The notes beneath the pieces were generated by a model that worked only from the letters and a program-made list of their open reading frames with translations, had not been told where the DNA came from and did not search any database. From Gari tellinella (taxonomy: Eukaryota > Mollusca > Bivalvia > Cardiida > Psammobiidae): a stretch of 64,000 bases of DNA. Position numbers and translations under genes: made by a program. The stretch lies in contig OV277864.1 of assembly GCA_922989275.2 (NCBI GenBank), forward strand, positions 56,047,550-56,111,549. The letters run 5' to 3'. This document shows positions 43,202 through 53,060 of the stretch, in pieces. Within the stretch, counting starts at the first letter, position 1, and every line of letters starts with the position of its first letter.

Positions 43202-43391
43202 CACTCCAGATAAGGGGAGTCTCTCAAAATCTAAAAGCTTCATTTCTGCATTAAACCCTATGGTGTCACTACTCATTAGAATCGTCTCTTTGATGCGATT
43301 CTAATGAGTAGTAACACCATAGGATTTGGTGCTGAAATAGGTGAGAAAATGTTGGATTTGTTAAGTTTACTCCCTCTTATCTGGGGCCCTG
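43202..43391. mobile_element. family E MITE
   Basis: CACTCCAGATAAG ... TATCTGGGGCCCTG, strong core palindrome 43266-43312. Confidence 0.87.
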
Positions 43392-43415
43392 CTTGCACAA
43401 GACAGGGTTACACTG

Positions 43416-43646
43416 TATAAAACATCTTAAAGAGTCGGTCTTCATTATTTTGAAAGGTTGACTTCTAAATTAGTGGAACTGTCAAAAACCAATCTCAGCA
43501 AGGGTACTATTTGGAACAATGTCCGGATTACAAGACAATTAATGTGCATACTTGACGAAGATCAGCACGTGAAAAATCTGATGTACGAATCACAGCTATT
43601 CTTAAACATCCCCAAGCCGTCCGACGATGGGCTAGCTAATTAAACC
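43416..43646 (+). other. short unrecognised coding-like stretch
   Basis: An open frame continues upstream of the ATG at 43458 and ends at a stop at 43643. It includes LVELSKTNLSKGTIWNN, VRITRQLMCILDEDQHV and LFLNIPKPSDDGLAN. It is not part of any repeat family found here and looks more protein-like than the MITE-derived frames. Function unknown; it may be an exon or relic. Confidence 0.2.
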
Positions 43647-43970
43647 CTGGCACCACCTTGTAGGCACAACGAACCAAAATGGACAGATATTCTGACAATC
43701 ACTGCTGAGCAATGTCGCGAAGCTGGCGAAATTCACACTTTGTAAAAATGGGAAATAATCTTGGCAGTAGACATATTACCACTTATGCTTTCAGGGGAGA
43801 TTAATTTGGATAATGTAAGATTTATAATCCTTGACTTGTTAATCGTGATCCTGTCTTGGGCAGAAAAAAAGGAAGGGGGTAGGTGATTCAGCCCTGTGTC
43901 CATCATACAAATGCCATGTATTATTAGTAAATGATCTATAACAGAGGGCAGTGCTAGTACCCTTACCATT
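43646..43970. other. unannotated DNA
   Basis: Nothing recognised. Confidence 0.45.
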
Positions 43971-44164
43971 CAAGACTCCAGATAAGAGGCAGTCAACTGA
44001 ACAAATCCAACATTTTCTAACTTATTTCAGCATCAAATCCTATGGTGTTACTGCTCATTAGAATCGTCTCTTCGAGACGATTCTAATGAGTAGTGACACC
44101 ATAGGGTTTATTCCAGAAATAAAGATTTTAGTTTCTGAAATACTCCCCTTTATCTGGAGCTCTT
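43971..44164. mobile_element. family E MITE
   Basis: CAAGACTCCAGATAAG ... TATCTGGAGCTCTT; perfect core around 44051-44095. Confidence 0.88.
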
Positions 44165-44239
44165 ATACCGCCATAGTATTAATCACTAAACCATAATAGC
44201 CCTAATTATAAGTACTGCATGGGACAGACAGGCCTGAGC

Positions 44240-44310
44240 AAAGCAGTGAAGACCCTGAGCACACTGCTCCATCAGGAGCAGTCTGATTAGGATATACACT
44301 GTTTGCACCT
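44240..44310. mobile_element. family C core remnant
   Basis: 'agcagtgaagaccctgagca' and inverse with a changed loop. Confidence 0.6.
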
Positions 44311-44389
44311 TTTGAAAAATACTGTCTGATTAAAGCAATTTATTAACATCTTATGATAATTGTATACAGTAGTTATGCCGGATGTGGCA

Positions 44390-44545
44390 ATATTAAGGAT
44401 TTTTAGGGTATCTACAACAACAATGGGAGACAAAGATTGTGTGTGTTGTTTGGAGGGAATTGTTACAGAAAGAGAAATTGGCTTACATTTGCAAACAGCT
44501 TGAATCTGCGGCATCTGATCTGGATTCAAGCTGTTTGTCACTCGT
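44390..44545. mobile_element. family O-like element, diverged
   Basis: 'ctacaacaacaatgggagac' and the core 'caaacagcttgaatctgcgg' with inverse; related to 33596-33942. Confidence 0.55.
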
Positions 44546-44654
44546 CATCATGTTGTTTTATTAATGTCAAAATGTCCAATATGCAAATTCAAGAAAAACA
44601 GCAGCCAAGCACAGAAAATTGCACCCGTGAAAAGGTTGGACATAATTCATGATA

Positions 44655-44847
44655 CAGAGCTCCAGATAAGGGGAGTATTTCAAAAAATAAAATCTTTATT
44701 TCTGAATTAAACCCTATGGTGTCACTACTCATTAGAATCGTCTCTTTGAGACGATTCTAATGAGTAGTGACACCATAGGATTTGGTGTTGATATAGAGGA
44801 GAAAATGCTGGATTTGTTAAGTTTACTCCCTCTTATCTGGAGCCCTG
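44655..44847. mobile_element. family E MITE
   Basis: CAGAGCTCCAGATAAG ... TATCTGGAGCCCTG with the perfect duplication atgata (44649-44654 and 44848-44853). Confidence 0.92.
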
Positions 44848-45079
44848 ATGATAATTGTCTTATTTGAGAACAGCCCAGAGATCTGAGTGTTGTAAGAAGG
44901 GAATCATTGTTGGGAGGGCGGTAGTTGGGAGGGAGCACTGTCTAACTGATATAGTATATTTAGGTGGATTCTTTTAAAAGGCAATATGAAAGTAAAGTAG
45001 AAATATCATTAGGAGCTTTCTGCTTTAGTTACGTCATGCTTAAGCAACCCTAATGAATCTGTTTTTTACCAATGAGGAG

Positions 45080-45368
45080 GGGACCTCCGTGGCCTAGTGG
45101 TATAGTCACTGTGACTTACATCACTAAGCTCCACACCGCTGTGAGTTCGAATCCCAGTAGGGTCGTTCGGATTTTTCATGTGGGGAAGCCTTCCAGCTGG
45201 CTTGCGGAAGGTCGGTGGTTCTACCCAGTTGCCGATTTGTGCCAGAAACAGTGCATAAAGGGCTTCTGTGGTCTTCCTCCACCAGTAAATTGTAATTAGC
45301 TGGACGTCGCGATATGACTGAAATACTGTTGAAAGCGACCAAAAAATAAAAAAAAATCAAATCAAATA
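45080..45368 (+). mobile_element. tRNA-derived SINE, complete
   Basis: 289 bases: box A 'tggcctagtggtatagt', box B 'gttcgaatccc', a conserved body (ggaagccttccagctggctt) and an A-rich tail. The 13-base sequence taccaatgaggag stands on both sides (45067-45079 and 45369-45381), the mark of target-primed retrotransposition. Two older reversed copies lie at 25327-25605 and 25853-26195. It resembles tRNA-derived SINEs described from molluscs; I do not name the family. Confidence 0.92.
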
Positions 45369-45489
45369 TACCAATGAGGAGAAAAAAGAGCAATTTCCTT
45401 AAAACTTAGCAAACAACATTTTGTGCATTCCAAGATAATCAAGCTACATATTGCACACACTAAAGTTATATATGGTATTGTCCATCTAC

Positions 45490-45721
45490 TTAACCCTTTA
45501 CCCCATAGATACACCTTTCTCCTTTGTGTGCATTTAATTCATTCCTTCACTGAAGAAAATAGTTCTATTTGATACATTTACAGACATATTTCCTACACCC
45601 TAGCAGATAGTAACATGATAAAGCAGACTGGAAATAAAGTTGAGGTGCATTTTGTTTTACTTTCAACCTGCTTTAAGTGGTTACCCATTTTCAAAACTTG
45701 GACATAGGCTATTGGGTAAAG
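45490..45721. mobile_element. family A MITE, reverse orientation
   Basis: TTAACCCTTTACCCCATAGA at 45490, decayed core, right end 'ctattgggtaaag'. Confidence 0.82.
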
Positions 45722-45767
45722 ATTGTCAGTGAACACAGAATATAAAGTCTGTAAAATAAGAGACCAC

Positions 45768-46032
45768 AGTACGTTTTAAGGCATTAAATTTATTCCTCCA
45801 TAGACGAAAAAAGTTCCATTTTTAATTTTTATAACTACATGTATGAATGTTCAACATAGCTGTTGACATAAGAAATATGTCGATATCTTATCAGATAGTC
45901 ACTTAAAGCAGGCTGAAAGTAAAGCAGAATGTGCCTTAACTTAAGGCACATTCTGCTTTACTTTCAACCTGCTTTAAGTGATAGTGATCACCTGTCTTCA
46001 AAACCGAGAGCTAGGCTTTTGGGCAATGGGTT
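45768..46032. mobile_element. family A MITE with TTAACTTAA loop
   Basis: Reverse copy whose core loop reads gtgccTTAACTTAAggcac (TTAACTTAA at 45936-45944) instead of a single TTAA. Confidence 0.87.
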
Positions 46033-46192
46033 TACACTATTATGGTGTTAATTTCATTAGTTCATTTCATCGGCCCTGCTCTCAAAGACCTGCTATGCCT
46101 ACCCCCGTGGGTACACCAGTTGACAGACAGCTACTCACCATAAGGTCTATCTACCACGTTTACTTCTGTCTACAGTACTAGCGGGGTTTTCA

Positions 46193-46390
46193 GTGTCTGT
46201 AACAAAAATAGAAAGCCATGTCAGGACTACCAGAAACATGCACAACTCCGCAGATCGCCCCTCGGCTGACACGGAAGAAATCAGTCTCACAGACTCCCGT
46301 CATTTTCCAGACGATTCAAGTCAGACTCAGTGTAAAGGCAAAAGAAAACCCAAGCTGTCATGTTCGAAATCCAGGAAACTTGTACTTTTC
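46193..46390 (+). other. short unrecognised coding-like stretch, possible exon
   Basis: After an acceptor-like TTTTCAG near 46190 the frame reads VTKIESHVRTTRNMHNSAD, RPSADTEEISLTDSRHF and CKGKRKPKLSCSKSRKL before running into a MITE at 46392. Hydrophilic and Ser/Lys rich, GC-richer than its surroundings. No family recognised. Confidence 0.2.
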
Positions 46391-46391
46391 T

Positions 46392-46525
46392 TAACCTTTC
46401 AATACAAACAGTGTGGATCCTGATGAGATGCTGAGTAACTCAGCATCTCATCAGGATCCACACTATTTTGTTGATTTATAGAGAGATCTGTAGACATTAA
46501 AAATAAAGATTCAGTTTAAGAAGTT
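46392..46525. mobile_element. family B/D-like hairpin element
   Basis: Core 'caaacagtgtggatcctgat' with inverse (46407-46468) and loop 'gatgctgagtaactcagcatc'; ends degenerate. Confidence 0.65.
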
Positions 46526-46677
46526 AAGCAGATGGCATTTTGTGTTTGGGATTTTTTTTTTCGGCATTTAAAATGTTTAAAAAATATTAAATTAACAAAA
46601 TTAGAAAAAAACTAATCTCATTCTTGTTGATTCTTTTTTGGTCACTCACAAGCTTCTTTCAAACAAATTGAACCTCC

Positions 46678-47149
46678 TTAACACATTCAACCCTAGTGAC
46701 GAGTATTCTTGTCATCAATTAACCCTTAGCCCGCCAAATAAATTGTCGTCTGCTTTATTTCTCGTCTGCTTCAAGTTTCAAAGTGCTTCAAAGTTGCTCA
46801 AAATTGCTGAAAATGTTGTCCGAGTGTCAAACAGCTTGGATCCGGATGAGACGCCGAGTTACTCGGCGTCTCATCCGGATCCAAGCTGTTTGCATATGGA
46901 GCTATAGTCGTGAGTGGCAGGCTAAGGGTTAACAGTGTATATGTAACTTACTAAGGAGTATACTTGTTCTATGCAAACAGTGAAGACCCTGATCAGAGGA
47001 CTCCTGCAGGAGCCCTCTTAACTATCAGGGTCTTCACTCTTTGTCATTTTGCAAGATTTTGTTAAAATCAACCCTAAATAGTCAAAATGGACTAGACTTA
47101 ATTTGACTATGGCATTGTCCATTAAAAGTTCCAGGAATGAATCAGTTAA
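46678..47149. mobile_element. family C MITE interrupted by family B
   Basis: TTAACACATTCAACCCTAG at the left and 'gaatcagTTAA' at 47146-47149. Family B copy 4 sits in an internal TTAA ('tgtcatcaa|TTAA|cagtgtatatg'). Core hairpin 46976-47040. Confidence 0.85.
46719..46932. mobile_element. family B MITE, copy 4 (214 bp), inverted
   Basis: TTAA 46719-46722 and 46929-46932; reverse orientation to the other three, same length. Confidence 0.94.
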
Positions 47150-47239
47150 TTAATAGAGATTTTCAATCACTTCTTAAGCTCTGTATTTATTGGGTGCATT
47201 TCAAAATTTAACATCCTAAATACATATATAGTGTCACAT

Positions 47240-47690
47240 TACTTTAAGTCTTTATTGTTTGCTCATTTTATGAAAGAACACATTACTTTTAGTCATAAAT
47301 AACAGCTGGTGTCCAACCAGATACGGGAAATATTTTGAAAACTATTTAAAAATCTGTAGGTCTGCTAATAGTAGTCTGCTAATAACTCTATTACTGTTTT
47401 TTTGTTTGTTAACGTCCGTTTCTGCCATCTATGGGCTAATTGGAAGCCCCAGAGAGAGGGGAGCGGATACAGAGAACCCAGGCGTGATGCCCTACTCTTA
47501 TTATCGAAAGAGTTCTCTGGTTCTTTTAGGTACCAAGTGTAAAGCACTCACTATTACATCGGACCTCGGTTTATAAAGTTATGTCTTTATTATTTGCTCA
47601 CTTTGTGAAAGAACATATTACTTTTAGTCACAATAAGGGAAATATTTTGAAAACAATTTTAAAATCTTTAGGTCTGCTACAAACTCTAAG
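47240..47690. repeat. direct duplication around a SINE fragment
   Basis: 'cattacttttagtca' and 'gggaaatattttgaaaac' with 'aggtctgct' occur at 47281-47370 and again at 47601-47679. The second SINE family (47400-47577) lies between. Confidence 0.75.
47400..47577 (-). mobile_element. second tRNA-like SINE family, copy 2
   Basis: Shares with 27093-27318 the blocks 'ccagagagagggga', 'gatacag' and the tail-side 'actttataaaccgaggtc' on the minus strand. Confidence 0.65.
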
Positions 47691-47755
47691 GTCTTACTGC
47701 TGATTAGAATCATCACAAAGTGACCATTCTAATGAGTATAGTCCCACCACAGGGT
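47685..47755. mobile_element. family E core remnant
   Basis: 'ctgattagaatcatcacaaa' with inverse 'attctaatgag'; ends missing. Confidence 0.6.
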
Positions 47756-47778
47756 TTGTTCACAGGGAACAGCCATGA

Positions 47779-47849
47779 TAGAAGTCTGAACCCCAAAAGA
47801 AAAAAATGTATAATTTATACATTTTTTTCTTTTGGGGTTCAGACTTCTA
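47779..47849. repeat. perfect 34-base-arm palindrome
   Basis: Arms 'tagaagtctgaaccccaaaa' continuing to 'gtata', and the exact inverse, around 3 central bases. No mismatch in 34 pairs. Confidence 0.95.
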
Positions 47850-48076
47850 TAAACACTAGATCATGTATATAGACAAGTGGTCGAACTTCCAATTTCAGAA
47901 TTTTACCCCTCTCCCAAGTTATGCCTCTATCGACATTCGATCAAAGGGTATGTGATTAGTATATCAGGTAAGGCTATTTGCCAATAAGTAGTATAATGTA
48001 TATCCGTCGTATATGCAAAGCGAAAAATTCCTAGTTAAAACGGTTCTCAGATGCCACAAGGCAGAATTCCGAGAAA

Positions 48077-48380
48077 TGCCACAATTTTGACAGGTTGGCA
48101 ACGACCTCGCAACCACTCGCTTACGTATAAATACGGCTATAAGATTGCTTGCTAGAGCGGAGTCAGGGCTTCATGCAATAGCAGGTAAGGCAACAATGAC
48201 ACTTACTGTGAAAACCGCGTTCAATTGACTTTATGTACACTGCTGGACAAATGAAATTGTCTCCAAACCATTTGTTTAGCTTTGAGCAGCCATTTTATGT
48301 GACGTCATTCTGAACTCTTGTTCTTATAGTTGGTAAGTGGGCGGTTGCGAGGTCGTTGCTGACCTGTCAAAATTGCGGTG
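48077..48380. mobile_element. element with 48-base terminal inverted repeats
   Basis: 48077-48124 (acaattttgacaggttggca, acgacctcgcaaccactcgc) is inverted at 48333-48380 with about seven mismatches. Between them lie a TATAAATA (48126), a donor-like GCAG|GTAAGG (48184) and TGACGTCA-like 'tgacgtcattc'. Single copy in this window; nature unknown. Confidence 0.7.
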
Positions 48381-48460
48381 TTAATATGAGAAATTGGTGA
48401 GTAACTGTGACATACATTGTATCGTGAGTGAAGTACAGTCAGGTCCCTCTCTACAACAAT

Positions 48461-48638
48461 ATTACACCATAGCCTTAAGGTGCATTCTGCTTTACTTTCA
48501 GCCTGATTTAAGCTTACACCTTCTAAAATAAATAAAATATGTTTTTATCACAGATATTTATGACTGTATAAACTGCAAAATTTTCATCTGTGGAGGAGTA
48601 AATGGTGTAAAAGGGTGATTGATAGGGTAATGGGTTAA
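48461..48638. mobile_element. family A MITE, internally deleted
   Basis: 'ttacaccatagccttaagg' fuses the left end directly to the core right arm; right end GGGTAATGGGTTAA (48635-48638). Confidence 0.82.
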
Positions 48639-49012
48639 ATTCTAATTTTAATGTTGCAAGTCTGTGTAAATATACACTGATCATCATCATCAGATTTTTT
48701 ATCAACATGCAGGGGTGGGAGCATTATCTACAACAGTGGGCATCCTTCCAGGTAACTGGCAAGCTGCATGGCATTTTTTACATAGGATCTAAAGACTTTT
48801 GTATCAAGTGAATCAACTGCTTAAAGTCCCCATTCTTTGAGGTCTCTTACAGTCAGCTCCCTACATGAATCTTGGGCTGCCCAGACAGTGAGGCCGACCC
48901 TTTGGCCTTTTCTGCAAATTTGAACATTCATGTCTCTGGCACACTTGATAGCTCCACTGAAGCATTAGATACACCCTCTATTGGACACTCGGACAAGACA
49001 AGTGAAAGAAGC
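48639..49012. other. unannotated DNA
   Basis: Nothing recognised. Confidence 0.45.
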
Positions 49013-49017
49013 GATTA

Positions 49018-49882
49018 CAGGGTTAGAAATTAGCTAAAAATTACACTTGCATTTTTTTGCGAGTGACTTTTGAACTTACTCGCAAAATGCAAAAACTACT
49101 CGCGAAAGTTAAACTGTCATTCTGAACATATATGTTTTAACTTTTAACCCGACACAGACGTGTAGTAATCAAATACGATCTACCTACACTTCGTGTATTT
49201 CATAGTTGTACATTTGTGGTTACAGCTGACAAGGGATAAGATCTTGATTTTCATATCTATGTGTACATACCAAAGGAGTATTTTTCTTACATTTTATAAT
49301 ATTGGGGAGAATGCATGCTGTATGCATTAGGCAGACCGCACACGATAATTAGGTCAGGTTTAGATTGCCAATCCGTCTACGATACAAACATTTTTTCACT
49401 GGTCGTATATTTCAGGGCTGTGGTTAATAAACAGTATGTCACAGTAGAATTAGAAGTATACTTGTACTCGTGCGAGTCTTTTAAATCGCCTCGTCTTTGG
49501 AGAACGGTTTCGGTTGTTGAGTCTCAGACTCTGTGATAAGAATTGTTTACACATCGGAACTCCGAAGTAGCAAAGTGCGCGTTTCATTAGCCAATGAGAA
49601 TTGGGAAAGTCCGTCATTACGTCATTCTTACAGACAAACAAGAGGTTGAAACTGCCCGAGAAGCTATGATTGGCTTACGAAAAGTATTCGCTCGTCTTCT
49701 CGTCCATTTCCGCCACTCGAAATGCTACGGAATAAACCGAGCATAGCCTTACAGACGCTATACTGTGTTTAGCTGTCCGAAAAACTGTACTCGCATTTTT
49801 TTGGGAGTTTGTTGGAAAATCACTCGCAATTTACAAATTCCACTCGCATTTTGCGAGTATGCGAGCTTAAATTCGAACCCTG
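49018..49882. mobile_element. 865-bp TIR element with 5-bp duplication
   Basis: Ends CAGGGTTAGAAATTAGC and inverse of GCTTAAATTCGAACCCTG; gatta flanks at 49013-49017 and 49883-49887. 'cactcgcattttgcgag' type repeats near both ends. Ends and a 5-base duplication suggest a hAT relative. No transposase frame found. Confidence 0.78.
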
Positions 49883-49887
49883 GATTA

Positions 49888-50184
49888 AGATAAAACGCCA
49901 GTCTTCGACTATGAACAGGGACGAGGGGGCCTACAGACTTATAATCACGAGCCTACGACCCTGTTTTCGCAGCTCACCCGTGCAGTGGCGGAAAAGCCAG
50001 AAATAGCCGAAGATGACAAGTAGTCAGTGCTCTGAGGAAGGACATAGACATGTCCGAAACTGTCAGGTATCCCAGACAGCAGGAACATCTGAAATCAGGA
50101 TCTTTCCCGAACCTTCTGAGACCACTCATTTTGTTGTGCAACCACTTTTTTTACTACTAGTCTAGTGTTTGTTTATTTTATTCC
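49888..50184. other. unannotated DNA
   Basis: Nothing recognised. Confidence 0.45.
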
Positions 50185-50545
50185 CAACCCACATGTTGTA
50201 GTGGCTGTAGAGGTGGGATCAATAACAGCTTGGTAAGCTCAGTGGGTAGAGCGCCTGACTAGTGTTGAGGTGGTCATGGGATCAAGTTCCACCTCGGGCC
50301 GACGTTTTTCCCCATTTCACTTAAATTGTGTCAGAAGTGTTTGACGACCCATACAACGGGAGTCATTCAGTCTTCATGAGAGCTTGTAAATTAAGCTCTG
50401 AGAAGTGAAGGGGGAGGAGTGTAGCAGCTGTAGAGGTGGAATCGATAGACTGCCGCGCCAGACTAGTGTTGAGGTGGTCGTGGGTTCGAGTCCCACCTCG
50501 TGTGGACATTTTTCCCCTGTTCACTTTAGTGCGCATAACTTTTCG
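50185..50545 (+). mobile_element. tRNA-like SINE, two related units
   Basis: Unit 1 has box A-like 'tggtaagctcagtgggtaga' and box B-like 'ggatcaagttcc' (50230-50300). Unit 2 has 'gggttcgagtcccacctcg' (50481-50499). Both share 'gactagtgttgaggtggtc'. The tRNA folds are damaged, so not functional tRNA genes. Confidence 0.7.
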
Positions 50546-51145
50546 CTGAGCTAATTACAGTCTGATTAGATCCTAGATCATTATTTGGTAGAAAATGAGT
50601 GTAAAGGGCTAGACTTTAGAATCTGTCCACAGGTCTTTTTGGAATTTGTAGAAACTAACTAGCCATCTCTTGAGTTATGACGGGTAACCATTTGTGGAAA
50701 TAAGGTTAGGAACAGCTTCTAGATCATTCTATTTCAAAGTAAGACCAACAAGAGTGACTCCTGTGCATACAGATTCTAAGGCTACTTCAAGCCCAAATTA
50801 TGGCAAGTATTTTTTGTGAGAGGGGCATGAACAGACATGACAGCTTTCAAGCTAAAACGGAAAACAACTTTACTTCCTGCACTAATCATACTGCCGTTGA
50901 CAAAACAAAATAATTCACACAAAACAGTTATCTTTCTCACCTAAATCATGTCATTCCAAGCTATATATCCCGCATTTATATTGATAAATCCTTCTCTACG
51001 TTTCGAAAACCCGCTGCAAATGCATTATCAACATTGAATCTAATGTCGTAAAAGATAAACAATTTACGAAAAATATTATTAGATGTTAATTTGTTGACAT
51101 AACAACTGAATATATAACATTTTGTATAATAATTGATCTACATAC
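50546..51145. other. unannotated DNA
   Basis: AT-rich stretch downstream of the candidate promoter on the minus strand; nothing else recognised. Confidence 0.45.
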
Positions 51146-51260
51146 CTGTCAGAAATGTTGTAAATTATTCCAAAAAATATTTCGATAACGACATACACAA
51201 ACTATTGTTCGTAGGTCTCCGTTATTACGGAAGTTACCGAACAACTGACAAGTGGCGGGA
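51146..51260 (-). promoter_or_regulatory. candidate promoter and non-coding first exon of centlein
   Basis: On the minus strand a block with an E2F-like site (TTTCCCGCC, rc of 51254-51262) is followed by about 100 bases that end at a good splice donor (TCTGACAG|GTATGT at 51146/51145). No ATG in the needed frame is open to the donor, so this would be a 5' UTR exon spliced 17 kb to the exon at 34029, whose in-frame ATG would then be the start. E2F control is common for centrosome and cell-cycle genes. There is no transcript evidence here; it may belong to another gene or be fortuitous. Confidence 0.28.
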
Positions 51261-51419
51261 AATACGCAAAAAAGCTGTCAATGACGCTAAGGAAAGAAGA
51301 CATTAGGTTTTGATTTCATGAAATTGAGCTATGTTTGTTTATTAACAGAGTACTTAACATTTGTATCAACACCAACTTTAAATGATAGATGAAGAGAGGT
51401 AAACTATCGATGTAAGTAC

Positions 51420-51560
51420 TTTGGCATTTAAAGTCTTGAAATGGCTATAAAATTTGCACCAGTAGGCACAGGGCTTTCATATTGTGAATGTATATTTCTT
51501 GTGCAAAAAGACCTTTCCAACCATAACAACGTCTACAAGTACACAATTGCTGCAAGAGTG
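51420..51560 (+). repeat. one unit of the 59.6-kb array type
   Basis: 'cagtaggcacagggctttca' and 'gacctttccaaccataacaa' match the tandem units at 59595-60400. Confidence 0.75.
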
Positions 51561-51716
51561 CAGCAAAGAAATGGTGCACGGCGTAAAAAAACGCAGATGG
51601 GGTGGTTGAATCAGTGTTAAATTCAAAATGAACCTACGATAGAAAGAAATGAATGATTTGTAACTAAGTAATTGTTTAATAAATTTTACTCTTGGTTAAG
51701 CAATGAAACACAGAAA

Positions 51717-52000
51717 CAAAGGGACCAATGTGGCCCTAAAGCGCTAATGTGTGTAGACCATGTCAATTCTTTTGGTGATTTGATTGTGACCCCCTGATAC
51801 CCTTTGACCTATTTTTTCACTCGGCATAACCTACATTCTAACTTAACCTACATTAATATGAGGCAAACATTCTAACAAACTACATTGAATATTCAGTGTA
51901 AAACGTACTCTGTAGAGTGTTGTTTGGTGTAAGCCTATACTATAGTGAACCTGTGTGTAACCAAACCTGAATCATATTCTGACTTGATTTGAATGAGACA
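51717..52000 (+). repeat. diverged Q-type unit
   Basis: 'gggaccaatgtggccctaaa' then 'gacctattttttcactcggc' and 'aggcaaacattctaac', a worn version of the 145-bp unit. Confidence 0.6.
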
Positions 52001-52080
52001 AAAAAGCTCGATAAAACCATTGGCGGCAAGTAGGCACGTGCCTACACTTTTTTTCAGAAGTCCAAAAAATAAACAGGATC

Positions 52081-53060
52081 CCCATGGGGCATATTTCGCT
52101 CACCTGAGAATAGCTGTACATCAAAATGGAGATAATGATTTATGTCCAGGATGGGGTCATTTTTTACCCGATGGGGTATAATTTGAACAATCTTGATAGA
52201 GGACCTGTAGATGATGCTATGTTCAACATATCTAAGATCAGGGTAAGTGGTTCTAGACAAGAAGATTTTTTTAAGTTTCCATTGAAAAAATCTATTTTTA
52301 GCTCCTGTGACCTACATATGCAACAGACTGAAACATTAGAACAAAATAAATAAAGGACATCTAGAAGTAACACCATGCCGAATATCAAAGCTCTGGCCAT
52401 ATTAGATTCAGAAAAGAAGACGTTTGAAAACTGTGACCCCCGGGGTGGGGCCAATTTTGACCCCAGAGACATAATTTGTACAAACTTGATAGAGGACCAT
52501 CGAGGGCTTGGTGCAAAACTATTGTAACTCCTTCACAAAGGCTCAAGGTGAGCTATTGGGATGGCCCTGTGTCCCGTCCGTCGTCGTGCGGTGTGCGTCG
52601 TGCGTCGTCCGTCGTCGTTAACAATTGCTTCAAATGACATCTCCTCCTATACCGCTTAACAGATTTCAAGCAAACTTTACAGAAATGTTCCTTGGGTCAA
52701 GCTCTTTCAGATTTGTTCAAAGAATTAAAAACAATGCAGAACTCTGGTTGCCATGGCAACCAAAGTGAAAAAATAAGGAAATCTTAAAAAATCTTCTTGT
52801 CAAAAACTACAAGGACCAGAGCTTAGATATTTGGCACATAGCATCACCTACAGGTCCTCTATCAAGTTTGTTCAAATTATGCCCCTGGGGTCAAAATTGG
52901 CCCCGCCCCGGGGTCACAGTTTTACATAGAGTTATATAGTGAAAATTTCAAATGTCTTCTTCTCTGACACTAATATGACCAGATCTTTGATATTTGGCAT
53001 GGTGACACTTCTAAATGTCCTTTACCTATTTTGTTCAAATGGTTCTGGTCGGTTGAATAT
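52081..53060. mobile_element. two Q elements in inverted arrangement
   Basis: Forward: 'catatttcgctcacctgag' ... 'taatttgaacaatcttgata' ... 'aggtgagctattgg' to about 52560. Reverse: 'cgtccgtcgtcgtgcg' ... 'tctatcaagtttgttcaaat' ... to 53060. The arms could pair over several hundred bases, imperfectly. Confidence 0.65.

Noticed and set aside
45080..45170. tRNA gene
   Set aside because: Box A and B belong to a SINE with target duplication; no tRNA cloverleaf can be completed.
46142..46200. Possible minus-strand exon between 'TTACAG' and 'CTTATG|GTGAGT'
   Set aside because: The frame required for centlein contains TAG.
50228..50500. Pair of tRNA genes
   Set aside because: Anticodon and acceptor stems do not pair; shared extra sequence fits a SINE.
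50936..51000. Possible centlein first exon ending at the donor near 50944
   Set aside because: In the frame needed for phase 1, a stop precedes the donor and no ATG follows it.
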